Source: Pseudomonas putida (GTDB lineage: Bacteria > Pseudomonadota > Gammaproteobacteria > Pseudomonadales > Pseudomonadaceae). From it: a stretch of DNA of 64,000 bases. Below are positions 18,876 to 27,859 of this stretch, one piece after another (the stretch's first letter is position 1; the number at the start of each line of letters is the position of its first letter). The stretch covers positions 1,922,001-1,986,000 of the forward strand of contig NZ_CP026115.2 in the NCBI RefSeq assembly GCF_009883635.2. Direction: 5' to 3'. Under the pieces are notes generated by a model. It had not been told where the DNA came from. It searched no databases and saw only the letters and a program-made list of their open reading frames with translations. Position numbers and translations under genes: made by a program.

Positions 18876-20729
18876 CTACCCTTTCATCCGCGGCATCTCG
18901 ATCCGGTGCTCATGCACCCGCCGATACAAGGTCGCTCGCGATATCCCCAACGCCCGCGCCGCTTCCGCCGGCTTCCAGCGATGGCGGATCAGGGCATCGA
19001 GCAGCAACTGCCGAGCCGGGCTCGACACGCCGACATCCGCCGCAGGCACGGCATCAACCCGCACCTCTTGCGGCAGGTTCTCAAGGCACAGCAGTCCGCC
19101 GTCACTGACCGCACAGGCATAACGCAGCACCTGTCGCAGCTGGCGCAAATTCCCCGGCCAGCGGTACACCAGCAGCGCTTGCAACGCATCATCTGTCAGC
19201 ACTACCTCAACCCCGCAAGCCTCAGCCTCCTCAGCCAGCAACTGATGAATCAGGCCCAATCGGTCCTCCCGCTCACGCAGCGGTGGCAACTCGAAGCGGG
19301 CATTGGCCAGACGGAAATACAGGTCCTCACGGAAACGCCCTTCACTCACCATCGCCGCCAGGTCGCGGTGGGTGGCACAGATCACCTGGATATCCACCCG
19401 TTCCCGCCGCGCAGCGCCCAGCGGCGCCACTTCGCCTTCGGCCAGCACCCGCAGCAGGCGGGTCTGCAGGTGCAGCGGCATGTCGCCGATTTCGTCGAGG
19501 AACAAGGTGCCGCCATCAGCCTGCTGCAACAGCCCCTGCATGCCTTTGCTCGACGCACCGGTAAACGCCCCGGCGACATAACCGAACAGCTCGCTCTCGA
19601 TCAGGCTCTCGGGGATGGCTGCACAATTCAGCGTGACGAACGGCCCTTCACGGCGCTGGCTCTGTTGGTGCAACTGGCGCGCGAAAACTTCCTTGCCGGC
19701 ACCGGTCTCGCCCTGCACCAGCACGGCCAGGTTGCAATCCTTGACCCTTATGGCCAATCGCAAGTGCTGTTCGATGCGCGCATCCTGCCCTTGCTGCAAG
19801 GGTTGCGCCCGGCCCCGCCGCTGGGGCGCGCTGACCCGCCCGTACAACCCGCCCCAACCCGGCAGGCGCTGGGCCGAGGCATCGTTGGCGCGGCGTAGCT
19901 GGGCCATGTCGAATAGTTCACCGATGTGTTCAGGCAAACGCCCGTGCCGCGCCAGCAGGCGCTCGCGGGCCAGGCTGTTGATCGCCTGCAGGCGGCCTTC
20001 GGCATCCCAGGCCAGCAAGTAGTCAGGCTGGCTTTCCACATAACCTGGCGTGCCATGGGCGCGCATCACCCAGTGGCCCTGGGCGCTGTGCATGAAAAAG
20101 GCGTTCTCGATTTCCCGCGCGGTCTGCTCCACCAGTTGCAGGATCAGGTGCTGGCTGCGGCGGTCGTCCGGTGATTGCAGGGCCGACACATCCACCACGC
20201 CGAGCAGTTCGCCCTGCGGGTCGAATACCGGAGCCGCCGTGCAGGTCAGGCCGATGAAGGCGGCGCGAAAGTGATCGCGCTTGTGCACCGTGACCGGCGC
20301 CTTGCTGGTCAGCACCGCCGCCACGCCACAGGTACCCTCTTCGCCCTCGGACCAGCAGGTGCCCAGGTACAGGCCGGCCTTGCGGCAATCGTTGCGGATG
20401 GCCGATTCGACCCGGTAATCGATGGTGCGCCCCAGGGCATCGGTCAGCAGCACGCAATAGTCGGCGCCGCGCACCCGCGCATGCAGGCGCGCCACGGCAT
20501 CGCTGGCGATGCGCAGGAACAGTTCGGCGCGCTCGCGGCATTCATTGAGCAGGGTTTGAGAAAGGATACGCGGCCCCTGCTGGGACCCGGGGTCAAGACG
20601 ATACAGCTCCATGGAACGGCGCCATGAGTCGAGGATCAGCGGCGGCACCGGCGCCTGGGGCAAGCGGTCGGCGTTCTTCAGCACCCGGCTGACGCAATCG
20701 ACATGGGCTCGGGAGTTCGCGGCAAGCAT
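18876..20729 (-). CDS. acoR: sigma-54-dependent activator of acetoin catabolism AcoR
   Basis: AcoR activates the acetoin dehydrogenase operon with sigma-54 RNA polymerase. The 617-residue protein has an N-terminal GAF-type sensor region, a central AAA+ domain with Walker A GETGAGKE and the sigma-54 contact loop GAFTGAS, and a C-terminal Fis-type helix-turn-helix (EAARALGISRATLYRRVHEH). The ATG at 20729 is preferred because GGAGG lies just upstream; an in-frame start 69 bases earlier has no such site. It diverges from acoX, and the gap holds two palindromic sites and a -24/-12 promoter. Its effector is presumably acetoin or a related compound. Confidence 0.93.
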   Translation of the reverse strand: MLAANSRAHVDCVSRVLKNADRLPQAPVPPLILDSWRRSMELYRLDPGSQQGPRILSQTLLNECRERAELFLRIASDAVARLHARVRGADYCVLLTDALGRTIDYRVESAIRNDCRKAGLYLGTCWSEGEEGTCGVAAVLTSKAPVTVHKRDHFRAAFIGLTCTAAPVFDPQGELLGVVDVSALQSPDDRRSQHLILQLVEQTAREIENAFFMHSAQGHWVMRAHGTPGYVESQPDYLLAWDAEGRLQAINSLARERLLARHGRLPEHIGELFDMAQLRRANDASAQRLPGWGGLYGRVSAPQRRGRAQPLQQGQDARIEQHLRLAIRVKDCNLAVLVQGETGAGKEVFARQLHQQSQRREGPFVTLNCAAIPESLIESELFGYVAGAFTGASSKGMQGLLQQADGGTLFLDEIGDMPLHLQTRLLRVLAEGEVAPLGAARRERVDIQVICATHRDLAAMVSEGRFREDLYFRLANARFELPPLREREDRLGLIHQLLAEEAEACGVEVVLTDDALQALLVYRWPGNLRQLRQVLRYACAVSDGGLLCLENLPQEVRVDAVPAADVGVSSPARQLLLDALIRHRWKPAEAARALGISRATLYRRVHEHRIEMPRMKG

Positions 20730-20822
20730 GGGGCCTCCGGTTCCTGTTTGTTCTTGTCGTTGTGCGGCCATTAAGCGCCTGCCGGCATGTCCCGACAAGC
20801 GCTGTGTGATTACCGGTGGGCT

Positions 20823-20839
20823 TGAGACGCAGCGTCTCA
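20823..20839. promoter_or_regulatory. upstream activator site 1 (perfect palindrome)
   Basis: TGAGACGCAGCGTCTCA is a perfect 17-bp palindrome centred on 20831. It lies about 120 bp upstream of the acoX -24/-12 promoter. Its likely ligand is AcoR, by position. Confidence 0.75.
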
Positions 20840-20865
20840 GCCTCCCGGTAAACGCCCGACGATGC

Positions 20866-20882
20866 TGGCACGCAGCGTCTCA
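20866..20882. promoter_or_regulatory. upstream activator site 2 (imperfect copy)
   Basis: TGGCACGCAGCGTCTCA repeats site 1 with two mismatches in the left half. Its centre, 20874, is 43 bp (about four helical turns) from site 1, so both would face the same side of the DNA. Confidence 0.7.
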
Positions 20883-20959
20883 GGCAACGGCCACTGCAGC
20901 CTTGCCCGATAGCCATTCAACCGCTCTGCAACGGCGCTTTCAGGGCACGCGAAGAAAGC

Positions 20960-20974
20960 TGGCACCCGCCTTGC
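20960..20974 (+). promoter_or_regulatory. sigma-54 (-24/-12) promoter of acoXABC
   Basis: TGGCACCCGCCTTGC matches the consensus TGGCAC-N5-TTGC exactly, with GG and GC ten bases apart. It lies about 35 bp before the acoX start and just beyond the two palindromic sites. Confidence 0.9.
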
Positions 20975-21008
20975 TCAAGCCTAGGCAAACAAGAACACGA
21001 GGTGTGCC

Positions 21009-22064
21009 ATGCCGCAGCCCGCCCCGACCATCGGGATCATTGCCAACCCTGCCTCCGGCCGCGACCTGCGTCGCCTGACCAGCAACGCCGGGCTCTACTC
21101 CAGCACCGACAAGGCCTCGGTCATCCAGCGCCTGCTCGGCGCTTTTGGCGCCACGGGCGTTGCCGAGGTGCTGCTGCCCACCGACATGACCGGGATTGCC
21201 GCCGCCGTGCTCAAGGCCAGCCTCGGCCCCGTGGCACAGGACCAGCACTGGCCGCGCCTGGCACTGCTCGACCTGCCATTGACCCAGACTGTCAGCGACA
21301 CCCGGCTGGCCACCCGGCAGATGGTCGAGCGAGGCGTGGCGATGATCGCCGTGCTGGGCGGCGATGGCACGCACAAGGCCGTGGCGGCCGAGGCTGGGGA
21401 CACGCCCCTGCTCACCCTGTCCACCGGCACCAACAACGCCTTCCCGGAGCTGCGCGAAGCCACCAGCGCAGGCCTCGCTGGCGGCTTGCTCGCTGGCGGC
21501 CGGGTACCGGCCAGCATCGGCCTGCGCCGCAACAAGCGGCTGCTGGTGAAGGTACCGCAGCAACAGCTGTGCGAGTGGGCGCTGGTCGAAGTGGCGGTGT
21601 CGCCGCAACGCTTCATCGGCGCCCGTGCGCTGAGCCGCAGCGAAGACCTCAGCGAAATCTTCGCCTGCTTCGCCGAGCCCCACGCCATCGGCCTGTCCGC
21701 GCTCTGCGGGCTGTGGCAGCCGGTGGCCCGCCATGAACCCCACGGCGCCTGGGTAAGGCTCAACCCTGGTGCCGAACAGGCCCTGCTCGCCCCACTGGCC
21801 CCCGGCCTGCTGCAAGGCTGCGGCATCACCGCCAGCGGCACGCTCAGCCCGGGCGTGGCCCATCGCCTGAGCCTCACCGCCGGCACCCTGGCCCTGGATG
21901 GCGAACGCGAGATCGAGTTCGCCGAACACGACACCCCGACCATCACCCTCGACCTGCAGGGCCCGTTGACCGTCGACGTCGAGGCCGTGCTGGCACATGC
22001 CGCCCGTCATCACCTGCTGGCCGTCCCGCACGGCCATCGGCTGCACCCTGCAACCCCGTGTTGA
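21009..22064 (+). CDS. acoX: acetoin catabolism protein AcoX (ATP-NAD kinase-like)
   Basis: AcoX is conserved in Pseudomonas and Ralstonia acetoin operons but its role is not settled. The 351-residue protein belongs to the ATP-NAD/AcoX kinase family: it begins PTIGIIANPASGRDLRRL and carries the nucleotide-binding motif GGDGTH (about residue 117) followed by STGTNNAFPE. This suggests phosphorylation of a nucleotide or small metabolite, which is inference. The ATG at 21009 has GAGGTG upstream. It is the first gene after the sigma-54 promoter, and acoA follows after 22 bp. Confidence 0.92.
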   Translation: MPQPAPTIGIIANPASGRDLRRLTSNAGLYSSTDKASVIQRLLGAFGATGVAEVLLPTDMTGIAAAVLKASLGPVAQDQHWPRLALLDLPLTQTVSDTRLATRQMVERGVAMIAVLGGDGTHKAVAAEAGDTPLLTLSTGTNNAFPELREATSAGLAGGLLAGGRVPASIGLRRNKRLLVKVPQQQLCEWALVEVAVSPQRFIGARALSRSEDLSEIFACFAEPHAIGLSALCGLWQPVARHEPHGAWVRLNPGAEQALLAPLAPGLLQGCGITASGTLSPGVAHRLSLTAGTLALDGEREIEFAEHDTPTITLDLQGPLTVDVEAVLAHAARHHLLAVPHGHRLHPATPC

Positions 22065-22086
22065 GACAACCCTGGAGAACAACAAG

Positions 22087-23063
22087 ATGTCCACTCACCT
22101 CAGTTCAGAGCAATTGCTGCATGCCTATGAAGTGATGCGCACCATCCGCGCCTTCGAAGAACGCCTGCACGTGGAATTCGCCACCGGCGAGATACCCGGT
22201 TTCGTCCACCTGTATGCCGGCGAAGAGGCCTCCGCCGCCGGGGTCATGGCGCACTTGCGCGACAGTGACTGCATCGCCTCGACCCACCGCGGCCATGGCC
22301 ACTGCATCGCCAAGGGCGTCGACGTGTACGGCATGATGGCCGAGATCTACGGCAAGAAGACCGGCGTGTGCGGCGGCAAGGGCGGTTCCATGCACATCGC
22401 CGACCTGGAGAAAGGCATGCTCGGTGCCAACGGCATTGTCGGTGCCGGCGCGCCACTGGTGGCCGGTGCCGCCCTGGCGGCCAAGATCAAGGGCAATGAC
22501 AACGTGGCCGTGGCCTTCTTCGGCGACGGCGCTTCCAACGAGGGCGCGGTGTTCGAGGCGATGAACCTGGCCTCGATCATGAACCTGCCGTGCATCTTCG
22601 TCGCCGAGAACAACGGCTATGCCGAAGCCACCGCCTCGACCTGGTCGGTGGCCTGCGACCACATCGCCGACCGCGCCGCCGGTTTCGGCATGCCGGGGGT
22701 GACCATCGACGGCTTCGGTTCTTTGCCGTGCACGAGGCCGCTGGCGCCGCCATCGAGCGCGCCCGTTCCGGGCAAGGCCCGTCGCTGATCGAGGTCAAGC
22801 TGAGCCGCTACTACGGGCACTTCGAAGGCGACGCACAGACCTACCGTGCCCCCGATGAAGTGAAAAACCTGCGCGAATCCCGCGACTGCCTGCTGCAGTT
22901 TCGCAACAAGACCACCCGTGCCGGCCTGCTACAGGCGGCGCAACTGGACGCCATCGACGCCCGTGTCGACGACCTGATCGTAGACGCCGTGCGCCGCGCC
23001 AAAGCCGACCCCAAGCCGCAGCCAGCCGACCTGCTCACCGACGTCTACGTCAGCTACCCCTGA
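22087..23063 (+). pseudogene. acoA: acetoin dehydrogenase E1 alpha subunit, frameshifted
   Basis: AcoA with AcoB forms the thiamin-diphosphate E1 component that cleaves acetoin. From the ATG at 22087 (GGAG nine bases upstream) the frame encodes the first 212 or so residues, including the ThDP motif GDGASNEGAVFEAMN and VAENNGYAEATA. After DGF at 22711-22716 the frame is wrong and ends at a TGA at 22786-22788 (233 residues). The rest (FFAVHEAAGAAIERARSGQG through DVYVSYP) continues in the +3 frame from 22719 to the stop at 23063. Adding one base near 22717-22719 restores a 325-residue protein, the normal AcoA length. It is either a true one-base deletion or a sequencing error; there is no homopolymer at the site. 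Confidence 0.9.
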
Positions 23064-23095
23064 GCCCGGACAACAAGAACAACAGGAGAACCACC

Positions 23096-24118
23096 ATGGC
23101 TAGAAAAATCAGCTATCAGCAGGCCATCAACGAGGCCTTGGCCCAGGAAATGCGCCGCGACACCAGCGTGTTCATCATTGGCGAAGACGTTGCCGGTGGT
23201 GCGGGTGCCCCGGGCGAGGATGACGCCTGGGGTGGCGTGCTCGGCGTCACCAAAGGCCTGTACCACCAGTTCCCGGGGCGTGTGCTCGATGCGCCGCTGT
23301 CGGAAATCGGCTACGTCGGTGCCGCCGTCGGTGCCGCCACTCAAGGCCTGCGCCCGGTGTGCGAGCTGATGTTCGTCGACTTTGCCGGCTGCTGCCTGGA
23401 CCAGATCCTCAATCAGGCCGCCAAGTTCCGCTACATGTTCGGCGGCAAGGCGGTCACCCCGCTGGTGATGCGCACCATGTACGGTGCCGGCCTGCGCGCT
23501 GCGGCCCAGCACTCGCAGATGCTTACCTCGCTTTGGACTCACATCCCCGGCCTGAAGGTGGTCTGCCCGTCTTCGCCGTATGACGCCAAGGGCCTGCTGA
23601 TCCAGGCAATCCGCGACAACGACCCGGTGATCTTCTGCGAACACAAGCTGCTCTACAGCATGCAGGGCGAAGTGCCGGAAGAGGTGTACACCGTGCCATT
23701 TGGCGAGGCCAACTTCCTGCGCGACGGCGACGACGTGACCCTGGTGACCTACGGGCGCATGGTCCATGTGGCCATGGAAGCGGCCAACAACCTCGCCCGC
23801 CAGGGCATCGACTGCGAAGTGCTGGACCTGCGCACCACCAGCCCGCTGGACGAGGACAGCATTCTCGAAAGCGTGGAGAAGACCGGCCGCCTGGTGGTGA
23901 TCGACGAAGCCAACCCGCGCTGCTCGATGGCCACCGATATCAGCGCACTGGTCGTGCAAAAGGCCTTTGCCGCGCTCAAGGGCCCGATCGAGATGGTCAC
24001 CGCGCCGCACACTCCAGTGCCGTTCTCCGATGCCCTGGAAGACCTGTACATCCCTGACGCGGCGAAGGTCGAAGCAGCCGTGCGCAAGGTGATCGAAGCT
24101 GCGAGGAATGCCGCATGA
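23096..24118 (+). CDS. acoB: acetoin dehydrogenase E1 beta subunit
   Basis: AcoB is the beta chain of the ThDP-dependent E1 of acetoin:DCPIP oxidoreductase. The 340-residue protein has the transketolase pyrimidine-binding domain (starting ISYQQAINEALAQEM, with FIIGEDVAGG) and the C-terminal transketolase domain (DDVTLVTYGRMVH). AGGAG precedes the ATG at 23096. It lies 32 bp after the acoA remnant and overlaps acoC by four bases (ATGA). The reading frame is intact although its partner acoA is broken. Confidence 0.95.
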   Translation: MARKISYQQAINEALAQEMRRDTSVFIIGEDVAGGAGAPGEDDAWGGVLGVTKGLYHQFPGRVLDAPLSEIGYVGAAVGAATQGLRPVCELMFVDFAGCCLDQILNQAAKFRYMFGGKAVTPLVMRTMYGAGLRAAAQHSQMLTSLWTHIPGLKVVCPSSPYDAKGLLIQAIRDNDPVIFCEHKLLYSMQGEVPEEVYTVPFGEANFLRDGDDVTLVTYGRMVHVAMEAANNLARQGIDCEVLDLRTTSPLDEDSILESVEKTGRLVVIDEANPRCSMATDISALVVQKAFAALKGPIEMVTAPHTPVPFSDALEDLYIPDAAKVEAAVRKVIEAARNAA

Positions 24119-25221
24119 GCCAGATCCATACCCTGACCATGCCCAAGTGGGGCCTGTCGATGACCGAAGGCCGGGTCGACGCCTGGCTCAAGCAGGAGGG
24201 GGATGAAATCAGCAAGGGCGACGAGGTGCTGGATGTCGAGACCGACAAGATCAGCAGCAGCGTCGAGGCGCCGTTCAGCGGCGTGCTGCGCCGCCAGGTG
24301 GCCCGGCCCGACGAAACTTTGCCGGTAGGTGCACTGCTGGCCGTGGTGGTGGAAGGGGAAGCCGAGGAATCGGAAATCGATGCCGTGGTGCAACGCTTCC
24401 AGGCCGAGTTCGTCGCTGAAGGGGGTGCCGACCAGGCCCAGGGGCCAGCACCGCAAAAGGCCGAAGTGGCCGGGCGCCTGCTGCGCTGGTTCGAACTGGG
24501 TGAAGGTGGCACGCCGCTGGTGCTGGTGCATGGTTTTGGCGGCGACCTCAACAACTGGCTGTTCAACCACCCGGCATTGGCGGCCGAGCGTCGAGTCATC
24601 GCCCTGGACCTGCCGGGGCATGGTGAATCGGCCAAGGCCCTGGCAAAAGGTGATCTGGATGAGCTGAGCGAAACCGTGCTGGCCTTGCTCGATCATCTGG
24701 ATATCGCCAAGGCCCACCTGGCCGGGCACTCCATGGGTGGCGCGGTCAGTCTGAATGTGGCGCGCCTGGCGCCGCAACGGGTAGCTAGCCTGAGCCTGGT
24801 GGCCAGTGCCGGGCTGGGTGAGACGATCAATGGCCAGTACCTGCAAGGTTTCGTCGCCGCCGCCAACCGCAATGCGCTGAAGCCGCATCTGGTGCAGCTG
24901 TTTGCCGACCCAGGGCTGGTGACCCGGCAGATGCTCGAAGACATGCTCAAGTTCAAGCGCCTGGAAGGCGTGGATGACGCCTTGCGCCAGCTGGGGTCGG
25001 CGCTGGCTGACGGTGACCGCCAGCGGCATGACCTGCGTGGGGTGCTGGGGCAGCATCCGGCGCTGGTGATCTGGGGGGCCGAGGACGCGATCATTCCGGC
25101 GGCGCATGCCGATGGGGTCGAGGCCGAGGTGCTGGTGGTGCCAGGGGTCGGGCACATGGTTCAGATGGAGGCGGCGGAGCAGGTGAACCAGCGGCTGCTG
25201 GAATTCCTGCGCAAGCACTGA
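24115..25221 (+). CDS. acoC: acetoin dehydrogenase E2 component (lipoyl plus alpha/beta hydrolase)
   Basis: AcoC transfers the acetyl group from E1 to CoA. In 368 residues the order is an N-terminal lipoyl domain (1-80) with lipoyl lysine K45 in VETDKIS, a short linker, and an alpha/beta-hydrolase fold domain (about 120-368) with nucleophile motif GHSMGG, Asp in WGAED, and His in GVGHMV. This architecture is typical of Pseudomonas AcoC and differs from the usual E2 catalytic domain. No E3 (lpd/acoL) or butanediol dehydrogenase gene follows; acoC is the last gene before a REP pair. Confidence 0.95.
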   Translation: MSQIHTLTMPKWGLSMTEGRVDAWLKQEGDEISKGDEVLDVETDKISSSVEAPFSGVLRRQVARPDETLPVGALLAVVVEGEAEESEIDAVVQRFQAEFVAEGGADQAQGPAPQKAEVAGRLLRWFELGEGGTPLVLVHGFGGDLNNWLFNHPALAAERRVIALDLPGHGESAKALAKGDLDELSETVLALLDHLDIAKAHLAGHSMGGAVSLNVARLAPQRVASLSLVASAGLGETINGQYLQGFVAAANRNALKPHLVQLFADPGLVTRQMLEDMLKFKRLEGVDDALRQLGSALADGDRQRHDLRGVLGQHPALVIWGAEDAIIPAAHADGVEAEVLVVPGVGHMVQMEAAEQVNQRLLEFLRKH

Positions 25222-25248
25222 CCACTCTCTACTGCCTATTACGGCCTA

Positions 25249-25332
25249 TTCGCGGGGCAAGCCCGCTCCCACAGGATCTCCACAGCCCTTGATGCCTGTG
25301 AACCACCTGTGGGAGCGGGCTTGCCCCGCGAA
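25249..25332. repeat. inverted REP pair after acoC
   Basis: Two exact 27-bp arms (25249-25275 and 25306-25332), with core GGGGCAAGCCCGCTCCCAC, are separated by 30 bp. It forms the boundary between the acetoin operon and prmA. Confidence 0.9.
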
Positions 25333-25443
25333 GAAGGCGACGCGGTCTACTGACCCTGCTCTACAAACCCCCCGCACTCGCGTAAACTGCCAGGCTTCTC
25401 GCAGCCTCGGGCTGCCCCTGTCGATTTACCAAAGGTGCCCGCC

Positions 25444-26322
25444 ATGCCTTGGCTGCAAGTACGCCTGGCCATCAGCCCGGAACAAGCCGAAACCTACGAA
25501 GACGCCCTGCTCGAAGTCGGCGCCGTATCGGTCACGTTCATGGACGCCGAAGACCAGCCGATCTTCGAACCCGACCTCAACACCACCCCGCTGTGGTCGC
25601 ATACCCACTTGCTGGCCCTGTTCGAAGCCGACGCCGAGCCTGAGGCGGTATTCGCCCACCTGCAACTGCTGACCGGCGCCGAGCTGCCCGAGCACCATGC
25701 CGAAGTGATCGAGGACCAGGACTGGGAACGTAGCTGGATGGACGGTTTCCAGCCGATGCGCTTTGGCCAGCGCCTGTGGATCGTGCCAAGCTGGCACGAG
25801 GCCCCGGAACAGGACGCGGTCAACCTGCTGCTCGACCCGGGCCTGGCGTTCGGCACCGGCACCCACCCGACCACCGCACTGTGCCTGGAATGGCTCGACG
25901 GCCAGCAGCTGGAAGGCACCCAGGTGCTGGACTTCGGCTGCGGCTCGGGCATCCTTGCCATCGCCGCCCTGCTGCTGGGCGCGCGTGAGGCCGTCGGTAC
26001 CGACATCGACGTGCAGGCCATCGAAGCCTCCCGTGACAATGCCCAGCGCAACGGCATCGCCGACGAAAAGCTGGCGCTGTACCTGCCCGAGCATATGCCG
26101 GCCATGCAGGCCGACGTCCTGGTCGCCAACATTCTCGCCGGCCCGCTGGTGTCGCTGGCACCGCAGCTGTCCGGCCTGGTCCGCCCAGGTGGGCTGCTGG
26201 CCCTGTCGGGCATCCTCGCCGAACAGGGTGAGGAAGTGGCTGCCGCCTACGCTGCCGACTTCGATCTGGACCCGATCGTCGTACGCGACGGCTGGGTGCG
26301 CATCAGTGGTCGGCGCCGCTAA
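25444..26322 (+). CDS. prmA: ribosomal protein L11 methyltransferase
   Basis: PrmA trimethylates several amino groups of ribosomal protein L11 using S-adenosylmethionine. At 292 residues it is standard length, with an N-terminal substrate-recognition domain ([11 protein letters not shown]...) and a Rossmann methyltransferase domain carrying motif [19 protein letters not shown] and the NILAGPL segment. The ATG at 25444 has AAAGGTG upstream; a GTG three codons earlier falls within that ribosome-binding site. It is followed by the zinc-ribbon gene. Confidence 0.97.
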   Translation: MPWLQVRLAISPEQAETYEDALLEVGAVSVTFMDAEDQPIFEPDLNTTPLWSHTHLLALFEADAEPEAVFAHLQLLTGAELPEHHAEVIEDQDWERSWMDGFQPMRFGQRLWIVPSWHEAPEQDAVNLLLDPGLAFGTGTHPTTALCLEWLDGQQLEGTQVLDFGCGSGILAIAALLLGAREAVGTDIDVQAIEASRDNAQRNGIADEKLALYLPEHMPAMQADVLVANILAGPLVSLAPQLSGLVRPGGLLALSGILAEQGEEVAAAYAADFDLDPIVVRDGWVRISGRRR

Positions 26323-26364
26323 GCGGGCCTAGAATAGTTCTCTGCACAGCTCCCGGATCGCCGC

Positions 26365-27684
26365 ATGACCGACAGTTTCGTCACCCAGTGCCCGCATTGC
26401 CAGACCAGCTTTCGCGTCACCCATCACCAGTTGAGCGTGGCTCGCGGCGTCGTGCGCTGCGGTCACTGCCTGCAGGTGTTCAATGCGGCCAAGCAGTTGC
26501 TGGAGCAGAACCGTGCCAAGGCCGGCGTTGCCCCCGAAGCGCCACCACCCGCGGTGGTCGAACCGGTCGCCGCGCCTGAACCGGTCGCCAGCGAGCTGCC
26601 GCCGGTCGAGAAAGAGGACTGGGCCATCACCGCCCAGGCCCTGGATGAACTCGACCTGGACCAGGAACTCGCCCGCCTCGAACGCCGTGGCGAACCTGTC
26701 GAGCCCGGCCCGGATACCAAGGCCGGTGCCCTGCAGGCCCGTCGCGACGAGCCGACTACCGATGAGCACGATGATGAACTGTTCGGCACCGCGACCAACG
26801 ACCGTCATGAACCGCTCGCGGCCCATGACCCGGCGCCGGTGCTGCTGGACGAGCAGCCCCTGGAGCCGGAGCCGGGTGACCGCACCGAGCCGACCCTCGG
26901 TGGCAACCTGGACCTGGACCTCGACGACGAACCGCCGGCACAACGCGCTGACGAGCCAGAGCCCGCGCAACGGTTCGACGAGCACGATGACGACGTCATT
27001 CACGAAAAAGGCCTGAGCGCCCGTGACGACGACGACACCGACCTCCATTTGTCAGCCCGCGAAGACGACCCGCTCGAGCCGCTGCCCGGCGAACGCCTGG
27101 AGCCTGGCTTCACCGCCAGGCCTGAGCGCCCGTCACGCAAGGAGCCGCTGGTCGACGTGGTCGACGACCCGCTGCAGCTGGGTTGGGAGAAACCCCGACC
27201 CAACTGGGGCAAGCGCCTGCTATGGAGTTTGCTGACCCTGCTGGCCGCTGGCCTGCTGGCATTCCAGTACGTGTGGTTCCACTTCGACGAGTTGGCCCGC
27301 CAGGACCAGTACCGGCCGATCTTCCAGCAACTGTGCCCGATGCTCGGCTGCCAGGTGCCGACCCGCGTCGATATCGGCCGGATCAAGAGCAGCAACCTTG
27401 TGGTACGCAGCCACCCGGACTTCAAGGGCGCGCTGATCGTCGATGCGATCATCTACAACCGCGCACCGTTCGCCCAGCCGTTCCCGCTGCTGGAGCTGCG
27501 TTTCGCCGACCTCAACGGCCAGCTGATCGCCAGCCGTCGGTTCAAGCCCAGCGAGTACCTGTCGGGTGAATTGGCCGGGCGCGGCGAAATGCCCAGCCAG
27601 ACGCCGATCCACATCGCGCTGGATATTCTCGACCCGGGCCCCAAGGCCGTGAACTACAGCCTCAGCTTCCGTTCCCCGGAGTGA
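26365..27684 (+). CDS. zinc-ribbon (MJ0042) and DUF3426 membrane protein
   Basis: The function is unknown, though the family is conserved between prmA and dusB in pseudomonads. The 439 residues hold an N-terminal zinc ribbon (CPHC at 9-12, CGHC at 33-36), then about 230 residues of acidic, Asp/Glu/Pro-rich low-complexity linker, one membrane segment (LLWSLLTLLAAGLLAFQYVWF, about 287-307), and a C-terminal DUF3426 domain. The topology suggests a cytoplasmic zinc ribbon and a periplasmic DUF3426 domain. It starts with ATG at 26365. Confidence 0.92.
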   Translation: MTDSFVTQCPHCQTSFRVTHHQLSVARGVVRCGHCLQVFNAAKQLLEQNRAKAGVAPEAPPPAVVEPVAAPEPVASELPPVEKEDWAITAQALDELDLDQELARLERRGEPVEPGPDTKAGALQARRDEPTTDEHDDELFGTATNDRHEPLAAHDPAPVLLDEQPLEPEPGDRTEPTLGGNLDLDLDDEPPAQRADEPEPAQRFDEHDDDVIHEKGLSARDDDDTDLHLSAREDDPLEPLPGERLEPGFTARPERPSRKEPLVDVVDDPLQLGWEKPRPNWGKRLLWSLLTLLAAGLLAFQYVWFHFDELARQDQYRPIFQQLCPMLGCQVPTRVDIGRIKSSNLVVRSHPDFKGALIVDAIIYNRAPFAQPFPLLELRFADLNGQLIASRRFKPSEYLSGELAGRGEMPSQTPIHIALDILDPGPKAVNYSLSFRSPE

Positions 27685-27859
27685 CGACCCCAGGCTGGTT
27701 GCCGGTTTATCGGCGCCAGCCCACTGTCGCGAACCCTTGGGCATAAGGCCGCAGCTGTTCAGAATTTATCCAAATCCATCTTTATCCGGTCACCGAGAGC
27801 GGGTATCATGCCAACCCTTTTTCGACTCCAATGATTCGGCCCCACAACAGGGAACACCT

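Noticed and set aside
20883..20959. IHF site between the AcoR palindromes and the -24/-12 promoter
   Set aside because: The best match (ATTCAA...) departs from the consensus in several positions.
27737..27859. Extended start for dusB, and similar upstream extensions for purH, purD, urtD and the SPFH gene
   Set aside because: The extra residues do not match the families, and good ribosome-binding sites precede the shorter starts.
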